From: Sphingomonas sp. QA11
Lineage (GTDB): Bacteria; Pseudomonadota; Alphaproteobacteria; Sphingomonadales; Sphingomonadaceae
Direction of reading: 5' to 3'
NCBI RefSeq assembly: GCF_028473665.1
Contig: NZ_CP098774.1
Coordinates: forward strand, 620,001-684,000
DNA length: 64,000 bases
The position numbers were made by a program, and so were the translations under genes. How positions within the stretch are numbered: the stretch's first letter is position 1; every line of letters begins with the position of its first letter. This document shows positions 9,208-18,272 of this stretch, in pieces. Below the pieces are notes generated by a model. The model made no database searches and was not told the DNA's origin. It saw nothing but the letters and a program-made list of their open reading frames with translations.

Positions 9208-10443
9208 TCAGGTCAGGGCCGAATAGATCAGCGTCTTCAGCTCGCGGCGGATCGGATATACGTTGGACGGGCTCATCTGAGTCATGAATATCATCGTCAG
9301 GCGCTCGACGGGGTCGATGAAGAAGGCGGTCGAAAACATCCCACCCCAATAATATTCGCCCACTGATCCCGGGATCATGGATCGCGCCACGTCGATATTG
9401 ACCGCGAAGCCAAGCCCGAAGCCGGTTCCGGCATTGGCCGCCTCGCTGAACAGCGATCTGGACATGCTCGACAGGTCCGAACCGCCCGGCAGATGGTTCC
9501 GGGTCATCAGGTCGATCGTCTTGCGTCCGACGATGCGCGCGCCGTCAAGTTCGCCGCCGTTGAGGCACATGCGGCAGAAGCGGTGATAGTCGAGCGCGGT
9601 CGACACCAGTCCGCCTCCACCCGACACGAGCTTCGGCATTTGGCTCCATGCGCTTTCAGCGCCGCGATCGTACATCACGCGGCCCTTGCCGGGCACAAAG
9701 GTGTAGCAATCGGTCAGGCGATCGATCTTGTCCGCGGGCACCGCGAAGAAGGTGTCGTCCATCTTCAGTGGCGCAAAGATCCTTGTGCTGAAGAAGTCGG
9801 CCAGCGGCATGCCCGCGACGCGCTGCACGACCGCGCCGAGCACGTCGGTCGATACAGAATAATTCCAGGCCTCGCCCGGCGAGAATTCAAGCGGGATCTG
9901 GCCAAGCGCGGCAACGAAGGTGTCGAGGTCGAGATTGCCGTGCCAGTTCTCGATCTTGCCCTCGCGATATGCCGCATCGACGTTGGATCGGTTCTGGAAG
10001 CCGTAGGTCAGCCCCGAGGTATGGCGCAGCAGGTCGACCATGCGCATCGGCTCGGCGGTCGGCTTCGTCTGGAACGGCACGCCGGCCCCGCCGCCATTAT
10101 AGACTCCCAGGCCCTTCAACTCGGGCAGGACGTGATGGACCGGCGTATCGACGGCGACCTTGCCCTCCTCGACCAGCATCATGAAGGCGATCGAGGTGAT
10201 CGGCTTGGTCATCGAGGCGATGCGGAACAGGGACGATTCGTCGATTGCCCCTTTTCCGGTCGTGGCGCCGCCTTCGCGCGCGGCGCCGAGATTCGCGAAA
10301 TGCACGATCTCGCCGTTACGGCCGACGAGCAATTGGGCATTGGGAAGCTTGCCCGAATCGACATAGCGATCCTGCAGGAAAGCATCGATCCGGGCGAGCC
10401 GAGAGGCATCGAAACCGTGCGACTCGGGCTTGGCGATCTTCAT
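9208..10443 (-). CDS. Serine hydrolase, beta-lactamase / EstB-like family
   Basis: 411 residues from ATG 10443, which has GAGGGG upstream; the open frame extends much further but without family similarity. The class C beta-lactamase/penicillin-binding fold is shown by the SxxK nucleophile motif SMTK within LFRIASMTKPITS, the Tyr motif YSVSTDVLG, and a C-terminal YYWGGMFSTAFFIDP strand. No signal peptide, so it is probably a cytosolic esterase or lactone hydrolase rather than a true beta-lactamase. It precedes the FadJ-type gene on the same strand and is divergent from the acyl-CoA synthetase, consistent with ester hydrolysis feeding the acyl-CoA pathway (inference). Confidence 0.88.
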   Translation of the reverse strand: MKIAKPESHGFDASRLARIDAFLQDRYVDSGKLPNAQLLVGRNGEIVHFANLGAAREGGATTGKGAIDESSLFRIASMTKPITSIAFMMLVEEGKVAVDTPVHHVLPELKGLGVYNGGGAGVPFQTKPTAEPMRMVDLLRHTSGLTYGFQNRSNVDAAYREGKIENWHGNLDLDTFVAALGQIPLEFSPGEAWNYSVSTDVLGAVVQRVAGMPLADFFSTRIFAPLKMDDTFFAVPADKIDRLTDCYTFVPGKGRVMYDRGAESAWSQMPKLVSGGGGLVSTALDYHRFCRMCLNGGELDGARIVGRKTIDLMTRNHLPGGSDLSSMSRSLFSEAANAGTGFGLGFAVNIDVARSMIPGSVGEYYWGGMFSTAFFIDPVERLTMIFMTQMSPSNVYPIRRELKTLIYSALT

Positions 10444-10525
10444 GTGTGGCCCATACCCCTCATTCGAAATGGTATCTTTCCTATTGCCTTGAGCGGCGCA
10501 TGAATCAACACTAACCTTGGAAAAA

Positions 10526-12352
10526 ATGGCGGATAAGCCAAACCCGACATTCAAGTCCGTCGGGCTATCGCAGGCGGACAAAGTCATGGAGAGATGCGTC
10601 TTGGATACCGAACCGCTCGTTGCGCTCGATCCGGCCTGGCCGAAAATGACCCTGCCCGAGGTCGAGGCTGTGCTCACCGCGCCGGGCGAGCGCTTCGAGA
10701 TGGAGACGGTCACCGTCAACGGTATCCCCACCCGCGTCTGGAAGAACGCGCCGCCCTCGCTCGGATGGCTGATCCAGGCGTCGCGCCTGCATGGCGCCCG
10801 GCTCTTCACCATCTATGAGGACGAACGCGTCACCTATGACGCGAACTTTCGCGCGGTGGCGACTCTGGCCGGCAAGCTGCGGGAAATGGGTATCGCCAAG
10901 GGGGACCGTGTCGGTCTGGCGATGCGCAACCTGCCCGAATGGCCAGTGATCTTCTTCGCCGCGGCGAGCATCGGGGCGATCGTCGTACCGCTCAACGCCT
11001 GGTGGACGGCGGGCGAGCTTGAATATGGCATCGACGATTCGGGTGCCAGGCTGCTGTTCGTCGACGACGAGCGGTATCAGCGGCTGCGCGCACATGATGC
11101 ACCACTGCCAGCGCTGGAGCGTATGATCGTTTCGCGGGCCTCCAGCGCGCTCGATGCACGGGCATCGCGGCTTGAGGACCTGATCGGCACGCCGAACGAC
11201 TATGCGACCTTGCCTGATACGGCACTGCCGGCGGCCGAGATCGCGCCCGACGACGACGCCACGATCTTCTACACCAGCGGCACCACCGGAAACCCGAAAG
11301 GGGCGCTGGGCACGCATCGCAACATGATGAGCAACATCATGTCGGGCGGCTACAACGGGGCGCGTTCCCTGCTCCGGCGCGGCGAGCCGATTCCGGCGCC
11401 GATTCCCCGCGTGACGCTCACCGTGATCCCGCTCTTTCATGTCACTGCGTGCAGTGCGGGCATGATGGGCTCGATCGCCGCGGGAAGCTCGCTGATCTTC
11501 ATGCGTAAATGGGACACGGTCCGCGCGATGGAGATCATCGAGCGGGAGAAGGTCAACATCACCGGCGGCGTGCCGACGATCGCGTGGCAATTACTCGAGC
11601 ATCCGGATCGCGCCAGGTACGATCTCTCGTCGCTTGAGGCGATCGCCTATGGCGGCGCCCCGTCGGCGCCCGAACTGGTCAGGCGAATCCACACCGAGTT
11701 CGGCGCGCTGCCCGGCAACGGCTGGGGCATGACCGAGACGATGGCGACGGTCACCGGCCATTCGAGCGAGGACTATCTCAACCGCCCGACCAGCGCGGGG
11801 CCGCCGGTACCGGTCGCCGACCTGAAGATCATGGACGAGGAAGGCGCCACCGAATTGCCGGTCGGTGAGGTTGGCGAACTCTGGGCGCGTGGGCCGATGA
11901 TCGTGAAGGGGTATTGGAACAAGCCCGAGGCGACGGCGGCAACCTTCATCGACGGATGGGTGCGGACTGGCGATCTGGCGCGCCTCGATGAAGAGGGCTT
12001 CGTCTATATCGTCGACCGGGCGAAGGATATGATCATCCGCGGCGGCGAGAATATCTATTCGAGCGAGGTGGAGAATGTTCTCTACGCTCATCCCGCCGTC
12101 ACCGATTGCGCGCTGATCGGTATCCCGCACCGTACACTGGGCGAGGAGCCGGCGGCGGTGGTGCATCTCGCGCCGGGCATGGAAGCGAGCGAGGCAGAAC
12201 TTCAGGCGTGGGTGCGCGAGCGGCTGGCTATCTTCAAGACGCCCGTCGCGATCCGCTTCGTGAAGGAGACCTTGCCGCGGAACGCGAACGGCAAGATCCT
12301 GAAGAAGGACCTGAAGGTCCTGTTCGAGGACCGGATCGGCCAGGCTGCCTGA
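10526..12352 (+). CDS. AMP-dependent acyl-CoA synthetase
   Basis: 608-residue adenylate-forming ligase. The P-loop-like AMP-binding motif FYTSGTTGNPKG is near residue 250, the second core motif GWGMTETMATVTG near 400, then WVRTGDLARLDEEGFVYIVDR and the C-terminal lysine region LPRNANGKILKKDLK. It activates a carboxylate to acyl-CoA via acyl-AMP. ATG 10526 is preceded by a GGAAAAA stretch; a TTG at 10517 is possible. It is divergent from the hydrolase/FadJ operon with 82 bases between, so both units may share control. Substrate is probably a medium/long or cyclic carboxylate, not determined. Confidence 0.92.
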   Translation: MADKPNPTFKSVGLSQADKVMERCVLDTEPLVALDPAWPKMTLPEVEAVLTAPGERFEMETVTVNGIPTRVWKNAPPSLGWLIQASRLHGARLFTIYEDERVTYDANFRAVATLAGKLREMGIAKGDRVGLAMRNLPEWPVIFFAAASIGAIVVPLNAWWTAGELEYGIDDSGARLLFVDDERYQRLRAHDAPLPALERMIVSRASSALDARASRLEDLIGTPNDYATLPDTALPAAEIAPDDDATIFYTSGTTGNPKGALGTHRNMMSNIMSGGYNGARSLLRRGEPIPAPIPRVTLTVIPLFHVTACSAGMMGSIAAGSSLIFMRKWDTVRAMEIIEREKVNITGGVPTIAWQLLEHPDRARYDLSSLEAIAYGGAPSAPELVRRIHTEFGALPGNGWGMTETMATVTGHSSEDYLNRPTSAGPPVPVADLKIMDEEGATELPVGEVGELWARGPMIVKGYWNKPEATAATFIDGWVRTGDLARLDEEGFVYIVDRAKDMIIRGGENIYSSEVENVLYAHPAVTDCALIGIPHRTLGEEPAAVVHLAPGMEASEAELQAWVRERLAIFKTPVAIRFVKETLPRNANGKILKKDLKVLFEDRIGQAA

Positions 12353-12385
12353 ATCGAAGAATATATTTCCGTTCGGACAAGCCTA

Positions 12386-12850
12386 TCAACGTGCGGCCGC
12401 GACGCGCTCTTTCATTGACTCGACGAAACTGGCTTGTGCGGCCGGCGTGTCGAATGCCCTGGGCGGGATGATGAAGGCATTCCCGCTGCTCCCCTCGATG
12501 AGGACATAGCCTCGTTCAGTCGTGATTGACCGAATATTCTTCCATGAAATCCGGCCGCTTTTTCGTCCGACGATCGTGGTGATACCCGATGTGCCGAGGG
12601 TGATGGTCCGGGCCTGCGGCTTGAAGCGGAATTGCGGATACAGCACGAGCAGCAGGATCGGGATCGCACCAATCGCCAGGGGCGCGGCCAGCGTCGAAAG
12701 GGACGGCCGCGCCAGGTAGGACATCAGCAGATATGCCGGAACCGCAAAGATCGCGAAAATCCCCAGGTGCGATTTCCAGAGCCGCTGGCGCCAGGCTCGC
12801 CAGTACCAGGTCCAGATCTCCCCACGGCGGGAAGCGTACTCGATGGTCAC
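12386..12850 (-). CDS. YcxB-like membrane protein
   Basis: 154 residues from GTG 12850, chosen because GAAGGA lies 8 bases upstream; ATG 12889 and GTG 12898 are open alternatives without a ribosome site. Two adjacent membrane segments (GIFAIFAVPAYLLMSYL and LAIGAIPILLLVLYP) are followed by a cytosolic beta-rich domain with GRISWKNIRSITTERGYVLIEG and FIIPPRAF, the pattern of YcxB-like (PF14317-type) proteins. Function of the family is not known. It is convergent with the acyl-CoA synthetase and stands alone. Confidence 0.65.
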   Translation of the reverse strand: MTIEYASRRGEIWTWYWRAWRQRLWKSHLGIFAIFAVPAYLLMSYLARPSLSTLAAPLAIGAIPILLLVLYPQFRFKPQARTITLGTSGITTIVGRKSGRISWKNIRSITTERGYVLIEGSSGNAFIIPPRAFDTPAAQASFVESMKERVAAAR

Positions 12851-13058
12851 GGCGCGAATCCTTCGGAAGACAGGGTCGGCTTCAAGCATCTGGCGCACGA
12901 GGTTTCAACTGCGCCAGCCGGGCCTCCTGAATCGCGTGAGCAACATTCCGGCAATACGCTAGTGTTTGACTTGGTTGCTGGCGGTGGCGTTATAGTCGGT
13001 GCCGACACGTGACGATGTCGGTTCCGCGAAACCAGGATCGCGTCAGGAGAGATTGCTC

Positions 13059-13880
13059 ATGCGCATGCCGTTCATCGCTCTTTCGATTGCCTGCCTGTCG
13101 TTGGCCGGTGCCGCGGTTTCGATGCCTCCGCCCCAGTCCGAGCCGCTCCTGGCTGCTGCGGTCGAAGTCCCGACCCGATCGCCCGCCAATGTCGCACGTG
13201 ACTCCTATCGTCACCCGGCCGAGACGCTGGCGTTCTTCGGCGTAAAGCCGACTGATTCAGTGGTGGAGATCTGGCCGGGTGGGGGCTGGTACACTGAAAT
13301 TCTCGCACCCTATCTTTCCGCGGGCGGCAAGCTGACCGTCGTATCCCCGCCGGGGCGTCCGTCTGCGGGCATCAATGCGAAGCTCGACAAGGACGCTCCG
13401 ACCTATGGCAAGGTCGCCCGCGCAAACTTCCCGAGCGCGCTTGGCGGGACCGGTGTCGCTCCGGGCACCGCAGACAAGGTGCTGACCTTCCGGAACGTCC
13501 ATAACTGGCGGATGGGGTATCTGCGTTCCGACAAGATGGATTATAGCGCGGCCGCCTTCCGCGAAATTTATACGATGCTGAAGCCCGGCGGCGTGCTTGG
13601 TATCGAAGATCATCGCCTGCCCGAGAACGCCGACAATGAACGCGAGCGGACCAGTGGTTACATCAAGGTCTCGACCATCCGGAAGCTCGCCGAGGATGCC
13701 GGTTTCCAGTTCGCGGGATCGAGCGAGGTGAACGCCAATCCCAGGGACACGCACGACTGGCCCGAGGGCGTCTGGACGCTGCCGCCGAGCCTGCAACTGG
13801 GCGACAAGGATCGCGAGAAATATGTCGCGATCGGCGAAAGCGACCGGATGACGCTGAAGTTCGTCAAGCCGGCGAAATAG
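13059..13880 (+). CDS. Exported class I SAM-dependent methyltransferase-like protein
   Basis: 273 residues from ATG 13059 with AGGAGAG upstream. An N-terminal signal peptide (FIALSIACLSLAGAAVS) is followed by a Rossmann-like methyltransferase core: VVEIWPGGGWYTEILAPYL in the place of the SAM-binding Gly-rich loop, then LTFRNVHNW and KPGGVLGIEDHR. This corresponds to a family of predicted periplasmic methyltransferase-like proteins (COG4798 type). Presence of a signal peptide on a SAM-fold protein is odd because SAM is cytosolic, so a non-methyltransferase role is possible. It stands alone, convergent with the SIMPL gene. Confidence 0.8.
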   Translation: MRMPFIALSIACLSLAGAAVSMPPPQSEPLLAAAVEVPTRSPANVARDSYRHPAETLAFFGVKPTDSVVEIWPGGGWYTEILAPYLSAGGKLTVVSPPGRPSAGINAKLDKDAPTYGKVARANFPSALGGTGVAPGTADKVLTFRNVHNWRMGYLRSDKMDYSAAAFREIYTMLKPGGVLGIEDHRLPENADNERERTSGYIKVSTIRKLAEDAGFQFAGSSEVNANPRDTHDWPEGVWTLPPSLQLGDKDREKYVAIGESDRMTLKFVKPAK

Positions 13881-13892
13881 CGCGCACGGCTC

Positions 13893-14612
13893 CTATTTGG
13901 GGGCCAGGGCGAAATCGACGCTGACATTCACCTGGCTGGTATTGGTACCGGCCATTACTGGCGGCGGCGCGGCGACTTGTGGCGCAACCTTGTCCATTGC
14001 CATCGCCTCATAGGCGATCGGTGCGTTTGAGGCACCGCTGTCCCGGATGGTGAGAATCCGCACGACCTTGAGATTAGCCGCCTGGGCATAGGTCTCCGCC
14101 CGCGCCCGGGCGGCCTTGTAGGCATTGGCATAGGCCGACCGGCTCGCGGCTTCCGGATCGCCGACGCGAAGGTCTGGTCCGGACAGGACGTTGGCGCCTG
14201 CCTGGGTCACGGCGGCGATCGCCGCGCCCGCCTTGTCCACGGCGCGCATGCGCACGGAGACGACGTTGTTGGCCTCGAACTTGTTCTTGTTCGGACCCCA
14301 GTCGAGCCGGGAGACGGTCAGCCTCTGGGTCTGCATGTCAGCCTTGGCGACGCCGAAACCCTGCAGCGCCGACACGACCTTGTTCATGATATCGTTGTTG
14401 GCGGTCGCCGCCGCGTCTGCCGTCGCGGCAATCGAGGAGACGCCGGCCGAGAAGCGAGCCTCGTTCGGCGCGGTTTCGGCCTCTCCACTGGCGGAGACCT
14501 GAAGCAGCACTTCGTCGTGCCCGACGCCGCGCGGATCGCGGGGGCCGGGAGAGCAGGCGCCCAGCGCGAGCGCGCCACCCGTGGCTATCCATCCGATCGT
14601 CGATCCGCGCAT
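13893..14612 (-). CDS. SIMPL domain (DUF541) lipoprotein
   Basis: 239 residues from ATG 14612 with AGGAGA at the right spacing. N-terminal lipoprotein-type signal ending in the lipobox-like LALGAC, then the SIMPL/DUF541 pattern: VSASGEAETAPNEARFSAGV, QTQRLTVSRLDWG, and RARAETYAQAANLKVVRILTI toward the C-terminus. Probably anchored in the outer or inner membrane facing the periplasm. Family members (E. coli YggE type) are linked to oxidative stress, but the biochemical role is unknown. Lies between an exported methyltransferase-like gene and glpK. Confidence 0.85.
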   Translation of the reverse strand: MRGSTIGWIATGGALALGACSPGPRDPRGVGHDEVLLQVSASGEAETAPNEARFSAGVSSIAATADAAATANNDIMNKVVSALQGFGVAKADMQTQRLTVSRLDWGPNKNKFEANNVVSVRMRAVDKAGAAIAAVTQAGANVLSGPDLRVGDPEAASRSAYANAYKAARARAETYAQAANLKVVRILTIRDSGASNAPIAYEAMAMDKVAPQVAAPPPVMAGTNTSQVNVSVDFALAPK

Positions 14613-14635
14613 ATCAGTCTCCTGTCGTTCCCGCG

Positions 14636-16102
14636 TCACTCCCGGGCAATGACGCTGCGTACCGCCTTGTTCCAACCCGTCAGGCGTTGCTTCCGGATGT
14701 CGACGGCCATCCCAGGCTCGAACATCTCGACGTCGCCGCGCATCACGCTTGCCTCCTCGAGGTCCCTGAACAGCCCTGATCCGACCCCGGCCAGCATCGC
14801 GGCGCCAAGCGCGGTGGTCTCCGCGAACTTCGGCCGCTCGACGCTCACGCCCAGGATGTCGGCCAGATCCTGCGCCATCCAGTCATTGGCTACCATGCCG
14901 CCGTCGATGCGCAGGGTCTTCCAGTCGACGCCGTCAGCCGCAAAGGCGGTTTTCAGGTCATGCGCCTGGTGCGCCATCGATTCGAGCGCGGCACGGACGA
15001 TATGCGCGCGCTCGCTGGAGAAGCTGAGGCCGGAGATCGTACCGCGCGCATCGGGTTCCCACCATGGCGCACCCAACCCGGACAGCGCCGGCACGAAATA
15101 GACGCCGCTATTGTCCGACACGCTGCGCGCCAGCTTCTCGGTTTCCGCGGCGTTGCCGATCAGATTGAGTGTATCGCGCAGCCATTTCACCAGGCTGCCC
15201 GCCACGAACACCGACCCCTCCAGCGCATAAGCGCGCCTGCCGTCCAGCTGCCATACGATCGTGGAGAGCAGCCGGTTGCGGGAAGTCGGCGGGATCGGCC
15301 CGGCCTGAGTCAGCACGAAGGCGCCGGTACCGAAGGTCGCCTTGGTCTCGCCGGTCTCGAGGCAGTACTGGCCGATCGTCGCGGCCTGCTGGTCCCCCGC
15401 GATACCGCAAATCGGGATGGCGGCACCGAAGAGGGTAGTCTCGCCGAAGCGTCCGGCGCAGTCGACGATCTCCGGCAGCGCAGCGCGGGGGGCGCCGAAC
15501 AGGTCGATCAGCCCATCGTCCCACTGGCCGCTGCCGATCGCCATCAGCGCGGTGCGGCTTGCATTGGTCGCATCGGTGATGTGCAGACCGCCGGTCAATT
15601 TCCAGATCAGCCAGCTCTCGATCGTGCCGACCGCAAGCCGATCCCCGGCTTCCCTGAGTTGAGGCCAGTTGGCCATCGCCCAGCCGATCTTCGAGCCCGA
15701 GAAATAGGGATCGAGCAGCAGCCCGGTCTTGGCCTGCACCGCCGGCTCGTGCCCGGCCTCCCGCAAATCCCGGCAGATCGCGGCGGTGCGTCGGTCCTGC
15801 CAGACGATGGCGGGAGCGAGCGGCTCGCCGGTCTGGCGATCCCAGAATACCACCGTTTCGCGCTGGTTGGTGATGCCGATCGCCGCAATCCGCTCGGCGC
15901 CCCCGCCTCGTTTGATCACCTTGCGCGATAGGGCGAGTGTCTTGTCCCAGATCTCGGTCGCGTCATGTTCGACGCGGCCGCTTTCCGGATAATGTTGGAT
16001 CAATTCGGCGGATTCGCTCGTAAGGCACTTGCCGTCGGGTGCGAACAGCATCGCCCGCGTCGAGGTGGTGCCTTCGTCGATGACCAGGATGAGATCGCGC
16101 AT
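14636..16102 (-). CDS. glpK: Glycerol kinase
   Basis: 488 residues, typical length for FGGY-family GlpK. Starts with the ATP/phosphate-binding LVIDEGTTSTRAMLF, contains AIGITNQRETVVFWDR, the ICGIAGDQQAATIGQ loop, KATFGTGAFVLTQ and the C-terminal TALGAAMLAGVGSG. Phosphorylates glycerol to glycerol-3-phosphate with ATP in the cytosol. No glpF or glpD neighbour here. No Shine-Dalgarno is visible before the ATG, and a very strong 24-bp perfect hairpin begins 13 bases upstream, which could influence initiation. Confidence 0.95.
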   Translation of the reverse strand: MRDLILVIDEGTTSTRAMLFAPDGKCLTSESAELIQHYPESGRVEHDATEIWDKTLALSRKVIKRGGGAERIAAIGITNQRETVVFWDRQTGEPLAPAIVWQDRRTAAICRDLREAGHEPAVQAKTGLLLDPYFSGSKIGWAMANWPQLREAGDRLAVGTIESWLIWKLTGGLHITDATNASRTALMAIGSGQWDDGLIDLFGAPRAALPEIVDCAGRFGETTLFGAAIPICGIAGDQQAATIGQYCLETGETKATFGTGAFVLTQAGPIPPTSRNRLLSTIVWQLDGRRAYALEGSVFVAGSLVKWLRDTLNLIGNAAETEKLARSVSDNSGVYFVPALSGLGAPWWEPDARGTISGLSFSSERAHIVRAALESMAHQAHDLKTAFAADGVDWKTLRIDGGMVANDWMAQDLADILGVSVERPKFAETTALGAAMLAGVGSGLFRDLEEASVMRGDVEMFEPGMAVDIRKQRLTGWNKAVRSVIARE

Positions 16103-16114
16103 CGGGCGAGGTTA

Positions 16115-16166
16115 GGGGGCGAACCCGGCGGCCGCAACAGGCGTTGCGGCCGCCGGGTTCGCCCCC
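16115..16166. repeat. Perfect 24-bp GC-rich palindrome in divergent promoter region
   Basis: Two 24-base arms (16115-16138 and 16143-16166) are exact reverse complements around a 4-base loop (AGGC). The outer end of each arm is GGGGGC/GCCCCC. It lies between glpK (minus) and the permease gene (plus), so it cannot be an ordinary terminator for either. It could be a DNA-level cruciform/binding site, a hairpin at the 5' end of the glpK mRNA, or a solitary palindromic repeat. Confidence 0.8.
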
Positions 16167-16235
16167 TTATCGGGATTACAAGCGAGGGGAATGCGGCTAG
16201 ATTGCCGTGGTAATTGTTGCGTAAAGGGGGAACGA

Positions 16236-17453
16236 GTGGCGGACGGTTCCGGGCAGGGCATGAAACAGGCCCCGGGCGAAGGTGCATTCGGCTTGCCGAT
16301 CGACGGTGACGACACCGTCGATGAGGCGCGGGTGGGGCAGCGGCGCGACCGATTGCTTGCCGCCCTCACGCTGATTGCAGGAATCGGGCTGGCGCTGGGC
16401 ACGCCCTTCGCGCTCAAGGCGGGCGCCGAATTCTTCCTGCCGACCACTGCGGCGCTCGTCATCGCGATCGCGCTGGTGCCGGTCCTCGAATGGCTTGAGC
16501 GGCACCGCGTGCCCTCTGCGCTCGCCTCGCTCACCTGCGTGCTGCTGTTCCTTGTCGCGGCCAATATCGCCCTGGCGGCCATCGTGATCCCGGCGACCGA
16601 GTTTTTCCGCAAGCTGCCTGACCGGATTGACCGGATCCAGATGAACATCGCTCCGCTGCTCGATTTTTATTCGAGCCTGGAAAAATACGTCAACCGCACC
16701 GTGCGTCATCTGGCCGCGTCAGGGCCAGTGAATCCCGCGCAGACAGCCGCCGTCGCGCCGCCGAGCTCGATCCTCGAACTGGCTGCGACCTCCGCGCCGA
16801 CGGCGATCGTGCAGGTGTTTTTCGGTATCCTGGTCGTCTATTTCTTCCTCTCGGGCTGGACCCGGCTCAGGCGCCGGACGATCACCAGCCGGTCGAGCTT
16901 CGGCGGCGCGATGGCGACGGCGCGGGTCATTCAGGACGTGGTTGATGACACCTCGGCCTATCTGGGTACGATCACGATCATCAACCTCTCGCTGGGTCTG
17001 GTCATCGCCTTTGCGCTATGGCTACTCGGCATGCCCTATCCGTTGATGTGGGGCGGTATTGTCGCCCTGTTCAACTACATCCCCTATTTCGGGCCGATCG
17101 TCGCGGCGATCCTGCTGGCACTCGGTGGGCTGATGACCTTTCCCGACATTTGGGTGGCGTTGCTGCCTGCGGTGATCATGATCGGCGCGCATCTGCTCGA
17201 GGCGAACGCGGTGACGCCGTTCATCGTCGGCCACCGGCTGACGATCAACCCGATCATGATCCTTATCTCGTTGAGTTTTTGGGGATGGGTGTGGGGCACG
17301 CCGGGCGCGTTGCTCGCGGTGCCGCTGCTGATCATCATCCAGACGATCATCGGCGCGGCCGGCAAGCCCGATATCGCCGGTTTCCTGTTCGAGCATGGTA
17401 CGCTGACTCAGCAGCGGCGTGCCCGTGCGAGATCGCGCGATGGGGAGGACTGA
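16236..17453 (+). CDS. AI-2E family transporter (PerM/TqsA-like permease)
   Basis: 405 residues from GTG 16236, which follows AAGGGGGAACGA. About seven to eight membrane segments: a pair near residues 35-95 (LLAALTLIAGIGLAL, TAALVIAIALVPVLEWL), a periplasmic stretch, then FGILVVYFFLSGW and the C-terminal block with INLSLGLVIAFALWLLGMPYPLMWG, NYIPYFGPIVAAILLALGG and the family-typical ANAVTPFIVGHRLTINPI. Members export small molecules or act as Na+/H+-linked permeases; the substrate here is unknown. Stands alone, divergent from glpK. Confidence 0.85.
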   Translation: MADGSGQGMKQAPGEGAFGLPIDGDDTVDEARVGQRRDRLLAALTLIAGIGLALGTPFALKAGAEFFLPTTAALVIAIALVPVLEWLERHRVPSALASLTCVLLFLVAANIALAAIVIPATEFFRKLPDRIDRIQMNIAPLLDFYSSLEKYVNRTVRHLAASGPVNPAQTAAVAPPSSILELAATSAPTAIVQVFFGILVVYFFLSGWTRLRRRTITSRSSFGGAMATARVIQDVVDDTSAYLGTITIINLSLGLVIAFALWLLGMPYPLMWGGIVALFNYIPYFGPIVAAILLALGGLMTFPDIWVALLPAVIMIGAHLLEANAVTPFIVGHRLTINPIMILISLSFWGWVWGTPGALLAVPLLIIIQTIIGAAGKPDIAGFLFEHGTLTQQRRARARSRDGED

Positions 17454-17481
17454 CGGGGCGGGCAAGCGGGAGCGAGGCACC

Positions 17482-17500
17482 TGGACATTGATGTAAATGT
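17482..17500. promoter_or_regulatory. Operator-like site upstream of tetR-type gene
   Basis: TGGACATTGATGTAAATGT, about 85 bases before the regulator's likely start. It matches three sites near 19.6-19.8 kb under the pattern T(G/T)GACATnn(A/G)TGTnnATnT. This suggests autoregulation by the adjacent TetR protein. Based on shared sequence and position only. Confidence 0.55.
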
Positions 17501-17584
17501 GTTGATCCTTAGACTCCCGCTGCGCCATAGTGGGGAGCCGCATCGATGCGCGGCCATGATGGGGGCATCATATTGAAGGATTTA

Positions 17585-18187
17585 GTGGCGCCTGCCCGCA
17601 AGAAACGGCGGAAGCGCAACGCCGCCGAGGCGCGAGAGGAGGGGCTCGCCGCCGCGCGGGAGCTGTTGCTTGAAGGCGGGCCGGGCGCGGTCACTCTGGC
17701 CAATGTCGGCAACCGCATCGGCATGTCGCATACTAACCTGATCCACCATTTCGGGTCAGCGGCAGAGATGCAGACTGCCCTGATGGGATCGATGATCCGC
17801 GATCTCGCCGCCGCGCTGGACGACGCGGTCACGCATTTGCAGACCGACGCCGCGGCACCGTCCATCCTGATCGAGAAGGTGTTCGACGCATTCGGCAAGG
17901 GCGGGGCGGGGCAGCTCGCAGCCTGGCTGGTACTCACGCGCGCGTTCGATCACCTTGAGCCGATCCGCCAGGCGGTGCTCGACCTGGTCGGCGCGGTGGC
18001 AGAGAAGCTCGCCGACGATCCGGGGACTGACGGACGGATTCGCTCGATCGTCCTGCTGATCGCCATCACGGCGTTCGGCGATGCCGTGATCGGCCCGAAT
18101 CTGCGAGAGATGCTAGGGCTGGAGGACGCCGCCGCTCGCAAAGCGATGGCGCAACTCCTGCCCATCCTGATCCTGCCGGGTCACTGA
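17585..18187 (+). CDS. TetR-family transcriptional regulator
   Basis: 200 residues from GTG 17585, which has GAAGGA spaced correctly; ATG 17546 is an in-frame alternative with no ribosome site. After a very basic N-terminus (ARKKRRKR) comes the TetR HTH: AAARELLLEGGPGAVTLANVGNRIGMSHTNLIHHFGS. The rest is all-helical ligand/dimer domain, not assignable to a ligand. An operator-like sequence sits just upstream and recurs near the promoter of the PF10118-type hydrolase on the other side of a DUF2147 gene, so this is the likely repressor of that operon. Confidence 0.85.
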   Translation: MAPARKKRRKRNAAEAREEGLAAARELLLEGGPGAVTLANVGNRIGMSHTNLIHHFGSAAEMQTALMGSMIRDLAAALDDAVTHLQTDAAAPSILIEKVFDAFGKGGAGQLAAWLVLTRAFDHLEPIRQAVLDLVGAVAEKLADDPGTDGRIRSIVLLIAITAFGDAVIGPNLREMLGLEDAAARKAMAQLLPILILPGH

Positions 18188-18272
18188 CAGAGATTGTAAC
18201 CATACGCCATGCGTGCTGGCGACACGTCATCAGAACCGCGCGCAATCCAAGCGCCGGGTATATGCTCTGTTG

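Noticed and set aside
6802..9366. An 854-codon open frame on the plus strand opposite the amidase and FadJ-type genes
   Set aside because: It is antisense to clearly conserved genes, has His/Asp/Arg-rich composition expected of an antisense frame in G+C-rich DNA, and shows no domain.
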